A stretch of DNA of 64,000 nucleotides from Cytidiella melzeri (GCA_022592445.1 JABYQR010000093.1:62001-126000); one strand, 5' to 3'; counted from the first letter of the stretch, positions 46,436-57,387 are shown. Translations and numbers: made by a program. The notes: generated by a model from the sequence alone, not told the origin.

Positions 46436-47441
46436 CGTAGTGTTGCTTAACGCACATTGTCTTGTTGTTGCACAGACCATTTCCTTACCCCCATAACATT
46501 CTCTCTCGTTCTCAGGTGATGACCACCCAGTTTTGCCACTTGCAGCACGCCGCTGCTTGTGCTTGACCAACTCTTTCTCTGCTGGAGCAAAGCCCTTATA
46601 CCTCAAACACACGTCCTACCACACTCTCACATCTCTGTCAAGGTATTACACATCAAACTCAACACCTCCTCCATTCCACCGTCTCCATTTCCCCTTCCTC
46701 TTTTCAGTCCTTTCTCTCGTCGTTCGCTGTTACGTGCTGCAGCATAGTGCCTCGCGCACTTATCGTCTGCAACTCTCTTCAAAACATGTCATGCATCAAA
46801 CATGACATCCCTAAATGAGGCCCTCAGAAATCAGCATCACAGAGCGTGGGAAAGGCGGCTACACTGATTACGTAAGCACAAATAAACACCATCTCACTGT
46901 GCTCAACATAGCACTTCTCACATCTTCACCATTCCTTCTCTTCCATCACATCACCGGCATTCAGCCACTCCACACAGCAACAGTTCATTCCTCCACCACT
47001 GGTCAGCGGTCTGAATGTAAGCAATATTTCAATTCCTCAATCTCGTGCTCTCCTCCATTCACTCTTGCCCCAAACCTGTTCTATGGGAACAGCTCTTTGC
47101 ACAGTGCACAGGCTTCACCAATGCCACATAAATCAGGTTGGCTGCGGCCTCAAATCAGTGCATGAAGCTCAAGCATCAACACAGCTGCACCTGCTTTACG
47201 TGGCATTGGCTGTTCGTGGAATTGCCCTTTTAATGTCGTTCGCCTGTGGTCTTGGAATGTTGAAGACAGCAGGAATCTCCTCCAACTGTCTCATCAGCCG
47301 CTCATGGTTGCAATGAATGTCCTCAAATACCGAAATTATGTAGCTATGCTGAAAGGGTTGTACTCAGTTATGGTGCTTGCTACAACTTGATGATGCTTAC
47401 AGTTGTGTGGTGTCCTACATGCTGAGCGCTCAGCTCTATGA
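46436..47441. other. no gene recognised
   Basis: Low-similarity repeat-like DNA. Open frames are short and lack coding character. Confidence 0.45.
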
Positions 47442-47606
47442 CTATTATTCTTCGAGGAACTGGCCATTCCATCAAAGCTGAGGCTTACAGTGGCAGCCTA
47501 CCTGCTGAGCACCCAGCTCTTTGCCTATTATTCCTCAGGAACTGGCCATTCCATCAAAGCTGAGGCTGACAGTGGCAGCCTACCTGCTCAGCACCCAGCT
47601 CTTTGC
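47442..47606 (+). repeat. 83-bp tandem duplication abutting the module
   Basis: Two units beginning CTATTATTC(T/C)TC.GGAACTGGCC (47442, 47525). A third unit would start at 47607, where the module instead begins CTATTATACC. Confidence 0.9.
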
Positions 47607-48056
47607 CTATTATACCTTAAAGAACTACCCTGGTAAGGTTCAGCCTGAGGTTCAGCCTGTGTTTTTGAGGGTCCAGAGGGCCTCAAAAAGCGACGAGCAA
47701 TATTTTCAGGGTCAGGTGCCTTGAAAAAGAGAGTGTCAATATTTGGAGGGGCTGAGGGCTATGAAAAATGGAGGTCAGTATTTTCAGTGCCCAGTGATGT
47801 AATTTGATGTAATTTGAGCAATTTGAATAATTTGAGCACGGAGTGCTAGTCCGATAAGAAAGTTGTTCACTATCGGAGGCATGGTGCAGGGAGTGTCAAG
47901 GGCATTCCCCGATAGCGAAAGTCCACACTATCGGAGAAAAGAGTACTTAGGGTTTTCTCCGATAGCGGGCTACAGCGCTATCGGACTACTGGCAGGAGGG
48001 GCAGTACTCCGATAAGAAAACGTTGCGCTATCGGGGGAGGGGCGAGGGCTGGTAGG

Positions 48057-48221
48057 AAAAACATGCTTGCTACAAGCATTACCTGTAACGGGATACGTTG
48101 CAGGGAATGCTTGAAGCCAGCGGGTATATCGGCGTGTGGCGTGAGTGGGGATCGAACCGAACGGCCTGCACTGGAGGGGGTGCAAGGTCCGGTGCGATAA
48201 CCACTACGCCACTACGCCTTG
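48057..48221 (-). ncRNA. tRNA-like Pol III unit 2a
   Basis: Counterpart of 28858-29021. A-box at 48201-48211, B-box at 48148-48158, T5 at the end. Both boxes are unchanged. Confidence 0.5.
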
Positions 48222-48409
48222 TGAGGTTAGGCTTGGTTTTGATGTATGTAGTGTATGTGTGGTATTGCTTGTGAGCAGTGGTGTTGAAAGATGGCAGGTT
48301 GGTGATCCCCGATAGCGAATTACCGCACTATCGGGCTGTTGGCAGGAGGGGTGGTACTCCGATAAGAAAACGTTGCGCTATCGGAGGAGGGGCGAGGGGT
48401 GGTAGGAAA

Positions 48410-48580
48410 AACATGCTTGCTACAAGCATTACCTGTAACGGGTTACGTTGCAGGGAATGCTTGAAGCCAGCGAGTATATCGGCGTTGTTTGTGTGGCGTG
48501 AGCCGGGATCGAACCGAACGCCTTGCACTGGAGTGGGTGCAAGGTCTGGTGCTGGTACCACTACGCCACCACACCTTGTG
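48410..48580 (-). ncRNA. tRNA-like Pol III unit 2b
   Basis: Counterpart of 29208-29378, with A-box, B-box and T-run conserved. Confidence 0.5.
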
Positions 48581-48950
48581 AGGTTAGGCTTGGTTTTGCT
48601 GTATGATGTGTATGTGGGATATCGTTTGTGCGCAGTGTACTGTGGTGCCGTTGGCATGCAGGCCAAGCATGTATGGGAGGGAGACATAATGTGATGAGTG
48701 GTGGAATATAAGTAGGGCGACTGTGTTTTTGGGAATAAAACGAGATTTTGCACATGAACCGGTGAACTATGATCTGTAATGCAGCGTGGGAATTTGTGAT
48801 ATTGTTGCGAGGGGGGTACAAGTGTGTGACACTGTGATGGGGGTGTTATGTAAATAATATGTCATTTTGAGCAGTTTAATGCAACTGTGAAATCACGAAG
48901 CTGTCAGAATTCTTCAAGAGGCCGAGATGAGTTCGCTTAGCATGCAGAGG

Positions 48951-48960
48951 GGTATATATA
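48951..48960 (+). promoter_or_regulatory. TATA box of ORF-S copy 2
   Basis: GGTATATATA lies about 60 bp before the ORF-S start. Copy 1 has the same box at 29762. Confidence 0.5.
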
Positions 48961-49021
48961 ACATTGGTTCGAGTACGCGAGGAATGTAACTAGCCCTCTG
49001 TCCTCTAACGTGCAGCTCGCG

Positions 49022-49779
49022 ATGAACGGCATGGACGTATCCACGGTTGCGGAGGAGATTGAGCGTCTGTGTGTTGGGACGGACGCCAGCAGTGTGTGGA
49101 GTGATGGAAGTGGTGAGTGCTTCTGCATGAGTGAACGGCGATGGGAACTGACATGTGGATTGTGTGCTTAGACGAGACTGTTACACCTGCGCGGTTGTTT
49201 GAGGAGGAGATTGATGATGATGAGGAGAATGAAGATGTGGATGAGGAAGAAGATGGGTACGAGGATGAGGATGAGGATGAGGAGGAGGATGAGGATGACG
49301 AAGTTTCTGGATGGGATTCTGAGGAGGAGGAGGAGGACGAGGACGAGGACAGTGAGTTATATTTGGATTGCATTGGGACTTCAGTGCTGAGAAGAGTTTG
49401 AGGTTCGAAGGAGAACCGACCGCCGGTGCGTTTGGTGTTGCCGCGTCCGAATCTTAGGAAGATCCGGGTGTATGTGACGCCTGGACCTGACGGGTACGAG
49501 GGGACTGTGAGGCACCTTGAGCGACAGAGGGACCGAGTTGGGAGGACGTGGGTTCCGCGCCCTGATGGTACGGGGGAGGACCTGTACTATGTTGTGAAGC
49601 TTGAGCGATGTGATGGGTACACGCGAGTGTGTCTTCGACCGTCTGTGGGAGGTGAGCCGTTGGTTGGGGTGTATTTGTATTGCTCTGAGGAGCCAAAGGT
49701 ACTTGACATCCATGAGCGTGCGGAGATGATGAACTGGACGTACGAGCAGTACATAGCGTGTCTATCGCACTTTGATTAA
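49022..49779 (+). CDS. ORF-S: small acidic protein, copy 2
   Basis: Exons 49022-49112, 49172-49351 and 49403-49779 give 215 codons, in phase throughout. It is almost identical to the copy at 29834 outside the Asp/Glu tract. The first intron carries the same GTGAGTGCTTCTGC donor, and the last uses GTGAGTTATA..TTTGAG. Reading frames are intact in both copies. Unknown function. Confidence 0.7.
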
Positions 49780-49931
49780 TTAGTATTAGTTGTAGCTGAG
49801 TGCGATATGTGATGTTTGCTGTGAGGTGATTGCAAAGTGTGAATTTTGAGGTGTGGCCGAAGCGTGTAAGCCAGCAAGCCTAACCGTTCCTAATGTGGTC
49901 TGCATTGCTGTGTGCAGCGAGGTTGTACAGT

Positions 49932-50047
49932 CCGATAACAGCTTCTTGTGTTATCGGAGCATGCATTAGCATAGTCCGATAACAGCTTCTTGCGTTATCG
50001 GAGCATGCATTAGCATAGTCCGATAACAGCTTCTTGCGTTATCGGAG
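49932..50047. repeat. three-palindrome array after module copy 2
   Basis: Palindromes start at 49932, 49976 and 50020 (44-bp period), TCCGATAACAGCTTCTTG..TTATCGGA. The entry sequence GCTGTGTGCAGCGAGGTTGT is repeated exactly before the array at 63195. Confidence 0.95.
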
Positions 50048-50709
50048 CATGCAGTAGTCTTCCTGACTGCTTTCTCATGTATCTGGGGCTGTAGGGCTTC
50101 AATCCCCTTCAAATAAAATAATGTACATACTGAATCATGTATGCTAAACATCATTATGAATGAATTCTACAGTCCCCCAGCCTGTAGGGACCTCCACAAG
50201 CAGATATGTGCTTGGGAGCATGTAAATTTCGCCTTTTCTCACCTTTGTAGCATCTTAGAAGCGTCGGATTTAGCGGCGGGGGAGATGTATTACCTTGTAC
50301 TATTGCTTTTTAGGGTGCTCTACACGACTGGATAGGTGCGCCGAGCCCGCGCTCAATGGTTACACGGTGGGAGGGCGCTTTGTAACTTTTGGGAGGCAGG
50401 AGGGGAGCAGGTGCACTACAATCGGCCCAGCCGCTATTCCACCAATCGGGCACATTATTTTACGTCCATATACATAGGAAAACACTTTCAATCATCACTG
50501 CACATCAGGGTCGATTATTATTGAAAGATAGGCGCTGAATATATGAGATATTATTTACATATTGTGCGAATATCCTTGGTGCCCAATATTGGTGAGATAT
50601 TCTGTAAGGAAATGTGCGGGACGTCAACAGCTAGCGCTGCGCGCGCGCTGTATACTATATGATTGACATACTTGAATTCGAACGAATACATCGCACCAAG
50701 ACACTCACA
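50048..50709. other. no gene recognised
   Basis: Mixed-composition DNA, without supported features apart from a possible TATACTATAT box near 50650. Confidence 0.4.
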
Positions 50710-51498
50710 ATGTCAGAAGCACCACTGGAATCAAGGCTCGCATGGAAGAAGGTCGAGCCAGTCATTCAGGGCGATCCGGACTCGCACGCTGCCCTTAAGC
50801 AAGTGATTTCGTTGGCGGAATCTTTCGTCGCGCTCAAAGACGGCTTCAATGGCGACGATAACATGTCCGCCAACATTGTCGATTTCGCCTGCACGGTAGA
50901 GATGTGTATCACTCAGGCATGCATGGTAACCAGTGCGCAAGAGCTTTCCTTTGCATGCCGCAAGCTTGTGAAGTCTGTCGAGCTTCTTTGGCAGCGGCGC
51001 ACCGAGCATATATGCATGCAATCGTAAGTACAAATGTATCTGCAGTTAACGCAATAACTGATGTTCGTCTTGTTAATGTCAAGAACCTCCCTGGCTCTGC
51101 CGGAAACTGTCAATATCTGTGGTTCGCCTGCGCAGCGCTCTCTCGCTCGCTACAAGTGAGTATCATGAATTTAATATGCGCTCTCATGTCTGAAGATCAA
51201 TAGACAAACTACTCTCGATGACTACTTTACTGTGACACAAAAACTGGCCCATAATCAGCGCCGTGCCATTTATCCGCAGGCTCAACGGTCAGTCTCTCAC
51301 CTCCAAAACTGCACGGTATGAACAGCTCTCACACATTCATTCAGACTCCCATCGTTTCGCCAACTCCCAATTGACATTTACTTTTACATTGTCGCTCCAG
51401 TTTCGAGATCCAAGTATCCGGCCTTGGACGTGTTGTCGGCGCCGTCTGGATATCATACGAGCACGCGAGCTGGAATGTATGATCTCAAATCACTGTAA
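50710..51498 (+). CDS. small unrecognised gene
   Basis: The first exon 50710-51023 is convincing: MSEAPLESRLAWKKVEP, ALKQVISLAESFVALKDGF, QELSFACRKLVKSVELLWQ, ending at a GTAAGT donor. Downstream exon candidates lie at about 51084-51155 (ending GTGAGT), about 51259-51291 (ending GTCAGT) and from about 51402. Two alternative frames are possible, one ending GLGRVVGAVWISYEHASWNV, so the 3' half is tentative. The N-terminal part is helical. It resembles N-terminal domains of fungal NACHT/NLR-type proteins only loosely and I do not claim that. Confidence 0.5.
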
Positions 51499-51828
51499 TA
51501 GACATTATACGCACAACAAAGTATAGCATGATTTTGAGCGCACTCTGTTGTGGCGGAGGACTTGAAAATTGGCTCACCAGGCATCGAATAAGTTCCATTT
51601 TACGTATACACTCTGCGCGTGACTGGATAGAATGGGCACGTACCAATAGCGACAGTCAGCAAAGACCATATTGCCATGTCTGAACAGAGTGCGAAGCCCC
51701 ACTGCACTCAGCGTACCAGCGCGCAATCCTGACATTCCAGTCTACTGGTTAGCATACGTTTCCGAAATATATAACAGTCCCAGCGTAGAAAAGAGACAAC
51801 ATGGAGGACATGACGATGAAGCGCGAAG

Positions 51829-54800
51829 TTACATTGCAGCGGGTAAGGCACGACCTGAGAGTTCACCAATGTTCGTCAGCACGTTCGTCTTTGCAGCCTT
51901 CCTATGAGGCAACGTCCGGCGCCATTCTTGAGCGGTTTTGGGCTGGACTTTACCGTCCAGTATCGCCTTGCGATGGTTCACGAAGAACTGCTCATTCCTG
52001 GCACTCCAGTAGTCGAGGTCCACCCCCGATTGCGACCATGTTGTTACAGTTGGCCACCACGACCGATACGCAGTACCCGAAGGGCCATTCTCGGGGTGTT
52101 CTGAGATATAATCAGCATTGTAATTTGTCCAAGAAACATGGTACTTACCCGGCATGACCCTGTACACTCCGCAGATCACATCCTCTTGATGTGGCGATAA
52201 TACATCGTCCACATAGTCCAAGCCGTCTAGTATACGATGGTTACACTGTGTTTGGAACCCACTCGGACCGTCGTATACCGCTGAATCGTCTGCATAGGCG
52301 TCACGGGCCAGTCGCCACAGCAAGCCGCCCCGTAACAAGGCAGCGCGACCCTGAACACTTTTGATGACCTCCTCTCGATATTCGAGGTAGTCCTCATAGT
52401 CCGCAATCGTGAACTTGTGACGATGCTCGATGAGTCCGAGCCCTAACGGTACCAGGTTGAAATAAGAGGGCATCGGGGGAGTTGGCTGAAGCACCGTTGG
52501 GTCCGCAATTGACTGCAGTGTGTTGAAGGGCACTCCCCATCTGAGCAATGCGCCAGTCACATCATCCAACGAGGGACCAACCCCGGATCGTAGGAGGTGG
52601 TTCACGGTGACAGGGTCGGCCAGGCAAAGGGAGTATGACACATCGTTGGCCTGTGGATCCCGAGCGTACACAAAGTACCGATGGTGTTGCTCGTTGTCCA
52701 TTACAGTCCGAACAATCAGGTTGTTCTGACGGTGCAGCGGATGTCCTAGGGCAGTACCGGGCACAAGATCTGTGAGCGTGGGTGGCGGCATTACAAAGTC
52801 GCTCGGTTTGGCCTCGAGGTATGCAAAGAGTTCACACATTGGTGTGCGATACCCAGGACCGACCTTCTCGTTGATGATCCCCATGAACTTGTAGATCTCT
52901 TTTTCTCGCGGCGTTGCCTCTTCATCCACGTCGACCGTCACCGCTGCGGATGTGAGTATGCCGTAGCGATAGCTCAGAGCCTGGTCGAATGCAATGCCTT
53001 TCCTCTGCAACAACTCGGGTGCACCAGACTGGGGCATTTGAGTGGATGAGGATGTACTTCCACTGGTGGAAGCAATCGGCTGCGGAGCCAGGGGTGGGGT
53101 GCGAGGTCGACGTCGAGGAGAGCGCGAGCGACGTGGAGGAGAGCGAGAGCGACGTGGAGCAGAGTGGGAACGACGTCGAGGAGAGCGAGAGCGAGAGCGA
53201 CGTCGAGGAGAGCGCGAGCGACGTCGAGGAGAGCGCGAGCGAGAGCGACGTCGAGGTGAGCGAGAGCGACGTGCAGCAGAGCGAGAACGACGAGGAGGAG
53301 AGCGAGAACGACGAGGAGGAGAGCGAGAACGACGAGGAGGAGAGCGAGAACGACGAGGAGGAGAGCGAGAACGACGTCGAGGAGAGCAAGGGCGACGAGG
53401 AGGAGAGCGAGGGCGACGAGGAGGAGAGCGAGGGCGACGAGGAGGAGAGCGAGAAGGCAACTCAGGCAATGTCTCAGCCTGAGGACTCGCAGCCGTGCGC
53501 AGATTCTGTAATCGCGGTGCGTCGTCAAAGTAGTCCCAACTTTCCACCAATTCCTGATCCTCGGTCGTAGCAGATGGGTCCAGCTCCTCCCAAATGTCGA
53601 ATTCGTTGAACACCGCATTGTACCTGCGTTGCGACCGAGCAGTGTCGGCCCACAAGTCGCGCCAGCGAGGCTTTCCGACAAGAACTCTGTTCCAGGCGCC
53701 GCTACTGTCGTCTGACTCTTCCCATCTGAAGACTTGGCAGTTGTGGCTCTTGTTTGGGAGTTCGAGATTGGCATGCAGCACCTCCCTTGCTTGCACACGA
53801 GCCTTCTGCGCCGGATTCATTTGGGCGAGTTTCGCTGCACTAACCTTCTCTCTCCTCGCAAAGAACTGCTGGGGTGTTTCACCCGGTGCCTGACCAGTGG
53901 TTGAACTTTGCCCTCGCGTGGCGACATAAAGAGGGCCAGGTGGACGTGTCACGTTGCTCACTTGCGACGAGGTGGCACGGGGCACATGGACAATGTTTGT
54001 GCCTTCTACAGAGGACGGCCAATGAGTGTCGAGTGAGCCCCAAGCAGAAGACGAGGATGGTGCTGAAGACGACGAGGGGCCGCCCATGGACTCCACACCT
54101 ACAACATCACGAGCCTCTGCGACTTCTTCGTCCCATTCGTCCCAAGCGAAACGCGTTGCAGGCTGTCGAAGTGAGGCTTCCAACTCAACTGCTGAGGGCA
54201 GATACTCGGTGGACCAAGGGTGCTCAGAAACTGCTGGGCGCGGGCCGAAGTACAGCCAGACAGGCAATTGAAAGTGGTTTATGAGATCCTTGAGGTTCTC
54301 AAGTGTTGACCCCATTGCTCCGACGGTGACGTCGACGACAAGCCCCAATCTATCAGTGGTTGACTGGTCAGCCTTGTCGCCGACCAGGCAAATTGTAGAC
54401 CTGCGCAACATGCGTGCCTCGTGTTCCGAAACCAGCTTCCTATGTTGCAATGTGTCCAACCAATGTTTAGGCAATACATGTCCCGCGTATGTCACCTTCG
54501 AAACGTTAATCCTGAAGACTCCTCGCACAAGGCCCAGGAACGATTTGGCTTGTTTTTTCGTTGGCCAGCTGCGATCGTAGTTATAATCTTGTGGCCAGGG
54601 AAACGTGTTACGATCTATCTGGACGAGGAGAGGCGTATACGATCCTAAGGGGAAAGTTCGCTTCATCGCGTCGAGGACTCTGCGCAGGAAAGCCTCCAAG
54701 TCGCGCCACTCTTGTACATTCTCCAGCCTCCACTGGTTGTCGTTGCCTTGGACTACCTTTATTCCCGCCAGCGGTTGCAGCAGACCGGTATACTGTGTCT

Positions 54801-55026
54801 CTCTCGGCGTGACCGCGGTCCAATAGTGTAATTGGTTGGCCAGTCTCGTGTAGAGCCATGGCCAGGGCAGCGGAAGGCGACCAATGTTTTTTGTGAGGTT
54901 TTCCGGCGCAAGCTTCGGGAGAGTGGACATGTTGGGAGAGACATAGAGGCCAGGGTAGCGGGGGATATCGGTGTCAGAAGCCCATAATACCGAGGGCTTG
55001 GGCAGGGTTTGGGGGAGGGTCGACAT
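51829..55026 (-). CDS. single-exon 1065-codon protein with an RS-repeat domain
   Basis: An uninterrupted frame from ATG 55026. The N-terminal ~300 residues are globular (YPGLYVSPNMSTLPKLAPEN, LPLPWPWLYTRLANQLHYW). Then come a Ser-rich linker and about 35 imperfect SPPRRSR/SPRRRSR units around residues 525-645 (about 53,090-53,460). The C-terminal ~370 residues are also globular (LFAYLEAKPSDFVMPPPTL, ...HHRYFVYARDPQ). I recall similar multicopy hypothetical proteins in Agaricomycetes but know no function. RS repeats occur in splicing and nuclear-speckle proteins, so a nuclear or RNA-linked role is possible. The intact frame suggests a live or recent gene. Confidence 0.7.
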   Translation of the reverse strand: MSTLPQTLPKPSVLWASDTDIPRYPGLYVSPNMSTLPKLAPENLTKNIGRLPLPWPWLYTRLANQLHYWTAVTPRETQYTGLLQPLAGIKVVQGNDNQWRLENVQEWRDLEAFLRRVLDAMKRTFPLGSYTPLLVQIDRNTFPWPQDYNYDRSWPTKKQAKSFLGLVRGVFRINVSKVTYAGHVLPKHWLDTLQHRKLVSEHEARMLRRSTICLVGDKADQSTTDRLGLVVDVTVGAMGSTLENLKDLINHFQLPVWLYFGPRPAVSEHPWSTEYLPSAVELEASLRQPATRFAWDEWDEEVAEARDVVGVESMGGPSSSSAPSSSSAWGSLDTHWPSSVEGTNIVHVPRATSSQVSNVTRPPGPLYVATRGQSSTTGQAPGETPQQFFARREKVSAAKLAQMNPAQKARVQAREVLHANLELPNKSHNCQVFRWEESDDSSGAWNRVLVGKPRWRDLWADTARSQRRYNAVFNEFDIWEELDPSATTEDQELVESWDYFDDAPRLQNLRTAASPQAETLPELPSRSPPRRPRSPPRRPRSPPRRPCSPRRRSRSPPRRSRSPPRRSRSPPRRSRSPPRRSRSAARRSRSPRRRSRSRSPRRRSRSPRRRSRSRSPRRRSHSAPRRSRSPPRRSRSPRRRPRTPPLAPQPIASTSGSTSSSTQMPQSGAPELLQRKGIAFDQALSYRYGILTSAAVTVDVDEEATPREKEIYKFMGIINEKVGPGYRTPMCELFAYLEAKPSDFVMPPPTLTDLVPGTALGHPLHRQNNLIVRTVMDNEQHHRYFVYARDPQANDVSYSLCLADPVTVNHLLRSGVGPSLDDVTGALLRWGVPFNTLQSIADPTVLQPTPPMPSYFNLVPLGLGLIEHRHKFTIADYEDYLEYREEVIKSVQGRAALLRGGLLWRLARDAYADDSAVYDGPSGFQTQCNHRILDGLDYVDDVLSPHQEDVICGVYRVMPGKYHVSWTNYNADYISEHPENGPSGTAYRSWWPTVTTWSQSGVDLDYWSARNEQFFVNHRKAILDGKVQPKTAQEWRRTLPHRKAAKTNVLTNIGELSGRALPAAM

Positions 55027-55381
55027 ATCGGCGCTGCAGGGATATTAGTTTGGAGGCACAACCTGATCAGGGTAGGACACTTACGAGTTGTGATGGGGTC
55101 GGTGAGTGGCGAGTGTCTACGGCACAGGATGTAGGGGGAACTTGGCGACTATCAGCAACGAGCGAAAGCGTAGCGAAAATTTGTACTTACGAGCAGAACA
55201 GTTTACGAAAAGACCTTTTCAAATGTTGGCCTTCTCCAAGAGGCGGCGCGTCCTTGCGAAAGCTTGGCTGTCGCGAGCAGACAAGTCCAGGCAGAAACTT
55301 GGCTGCAGGCTCTGATGCTACGGTGGTGACGAGTGACGTGGACAGACAGATGCTCCGCTGTCTAGACAGTCAAGGGTGAAG

Positions 55382-56800
55382 ACTCCGGTAGCAGATACTC
55401 CGCTACCGTGAGTTTATGGAGAGGAGGAAGTGGTACAGCTGGTGGTGGTGGACTCCGGTAGCAGATGCTCCGCTACTGTGTCTGAGGACGTGTGTTGAAG
55501 GTCGTCGTCGAGATGTAGGTGCTGGGCGAAGACTCCGGTAGCAGATTCTCCGCTACCGTGAGTGTATGGACGGGAGGAGGAGGTACAGCTGGCGTGAAGG
55601 ACTCCGGTAGCAGATGCTCCGCTACCGAAAGTTGGAATGTGGGTGGTGGTTGTGGTGGTGAAGGAGAACTCCGGTAGCAGATGCTCCGCTACCGAGAGTT
55701 GGAATGGGGGTGGTGGATGGTGGTGGTGGTTGCGGTGGCGAAGGACGATGTGGTGGTGGTGAGCTCGAGGAGGACTCAGGTAGCAGATACTCCGCTACCG
55801 AGAGTTGGAATGGGGGTGGTGAATGGTGGTGGTGGTTGCGGTGGCGAAGGACGATGTGGTGGTGGTTGCGGTGGCGAAGGACGTAGTCGTGGTGGTGGCG
55901 GTGGTGAGCGACGAAGTCGTGTGAGTTGTAGTGATAGCGAGAGTGATGGGAGCGAAGAAATAGATTGTGAGAGTAGTGGTGGTGGTGGTGGTGGTGGTGG
56001 GGGCGTTGCAGGAGGAGGAGGAGGAGGTGTGGTCGCCGTGGTACGTGGTGGTGGCAGTGAGAGTGGCTTGGGCGCCTGAGAAATGTTGGGCGCTCCTGAC
56101 TTTGCAGCGTCGCGTCGCGTCGACCAAGTCCAGCCAGACTTCGCACACAGCCAATACCACCACCCCCAAGACCACCTCCACCTCCACCTTCAACGTTGTC
56201 ACTGCCACCACCACCACCACCTCCTTCTTCTTTGCTCTCACCACCACCAATATCACCACCCACACGTCTTCACCACCACAACCACCACCCACATTCCAAC
56301 TCTCGGTAGCGGAGTATCTGCTACCGGAGTCCTCCTCCTTCTGCTTTGCTCTCACCACCACCGATATCACCACCACCCATACGACTTCGTCCTTCACCAC
56401 GCCAACTGCTCTCACCACCACCCACACGACTTCGACCTTCACCACCCCAACCACCACGACCATCAACCACCCACATTCCAACTCACGGCAGCGGAGCATC
56501 TGCTGCCGGAGTCCTCCTCCTTCTTCTTTGCTCTCACCACCACCGATATCACCACCACCAATATCACCACCACCGATTCGTCCTTCACCACCCCAACCAC
56601 CACCCACATTCCAACTCTCGGTAGCGGAGCATCTGCTGCCGGAGTCCTCCAACTTCTTCTTTGCCCTCACTACTACCAATATCGCTACTACCTATACGAC
56701 TTCGTCCTTCACTACGCTAACTACTACGACTATGAACTACCTACATTCCAACTCACGGCAGCGGAGCATCTGCTGCCGGAGTCCTCCACCACCAGCTGTA
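55382..56800. repeat. GGTAGC/GCTACC palindrome cluster with mirrored halves
   Basis: About six CTCCGGTAGCAGATGCTCCG-CTACCG units in 55382-55805 and about four reversed units (CGGTAGCGGAGCATCTGCTACCG-type) in 56309-56790. They are separated by GGTGGT/ACCACC-rich simple sequence that changes strand near 56,100. One unit family has the paired change GGCAGC..GCTGCC. The whole is a loose ~1.4-kb inverted repeat just upstream of the 1065-codon gene. Confidence 0.88.
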
Positions 56801-57096
56801 CCTCCTCCTCCCCTCCATACACTCACAGCCAGACAATTCGCAATCATCAATGCCCGACTCTTCTACCCTATAGGGATACGCGTGGCCTTTCATGTGATCT
56901 AATGATGCGCCTCTGCGCTGTCTTCTCTTCTTCGACGACACCGCCTTCTCATTCCCTGTCTCTTTATTCGCTTCCTCCTCTCTCTCCTCGCTTCCTCCTC
57001 TCTCTCCTCGCTTCCTTCTGCCTACTCATCACCTTCTCCCTCTCCATCACCGAAGGTGACCGCCGCGACCGACGCTGCTACTACGATCCGCACGGT

Positions 57097-57158
57097 ATGA
57101 CGTAGGTTCCTGGCTGTAACTACAGCGCTCTGTAGTTACAGCCAGGAACCTACGTCAT
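57097..57158. repeat. perfect palindrome, 29-bp arms, loop CGCT
   Basis: The arms at 57097-57125 and 57130-57158 are exact reverse complements (ATGACGTAGG...CCTACGTCAT). It lies in a ~229-bp unit that is directly duplicated downstream. Confidence 0.97.
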
Positions 57159-57325
57159 TGGTACTGTGGTGGCGCAATCACGACCGTCCCGGACATGCTC
57201 GCGGTCAATTCTGATTGGTCCATCAAGACCGTCGTCCGAAGCAGCGTTGCTCAGCCAACAAGGTGAAGATCGCTGCAGGATCGCTGTCACGCCGCGACCG
57301 AAGCTGCTACTACGATCCGCACGGT

Positions 57326-57387
57326 ATGACGTAGGTTCCTGGCTGTAACTACAGAGCGCTGTAGTTACAGCCAGGAACCTACGTCAT
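57326..57387. repeat. perfect palindrome, 29-bp arms, loop AGCG
   Basis: Same arms as the copy at 57097 with the loop reverse-complemented, followed by the same flank (TGGTACTGTGGTGGCGCAATC). Direct repeats of AACAAGGTGAGGATCGCTGC and the GTGCTCGGCAGGCGGAATGC block continue to 57670. Confidence 0.97.

Larger units (their letters stand above)
47607..49779 (+). repeat. ~2.2-kb module, copy 2
   Basis: Same order and near-identical sequence to 28357-30606. It lacks the 58-bp internal duplication of copy 1 and has a shorter acidic repeat. Confidence 0.92.

Noticed and set aside
28740..47960. Telomere-like TTAGGG motifs near 28747 and 47946
   Set aside because: Single occurrences inside the duplicated module, with no tandem tract.
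53042..53482. Plus-strand Arg/Glu-rich open frame
   Set aside because: It is the antisense shadow of the RS-repeat in the 1065-codon minus-strand gene.
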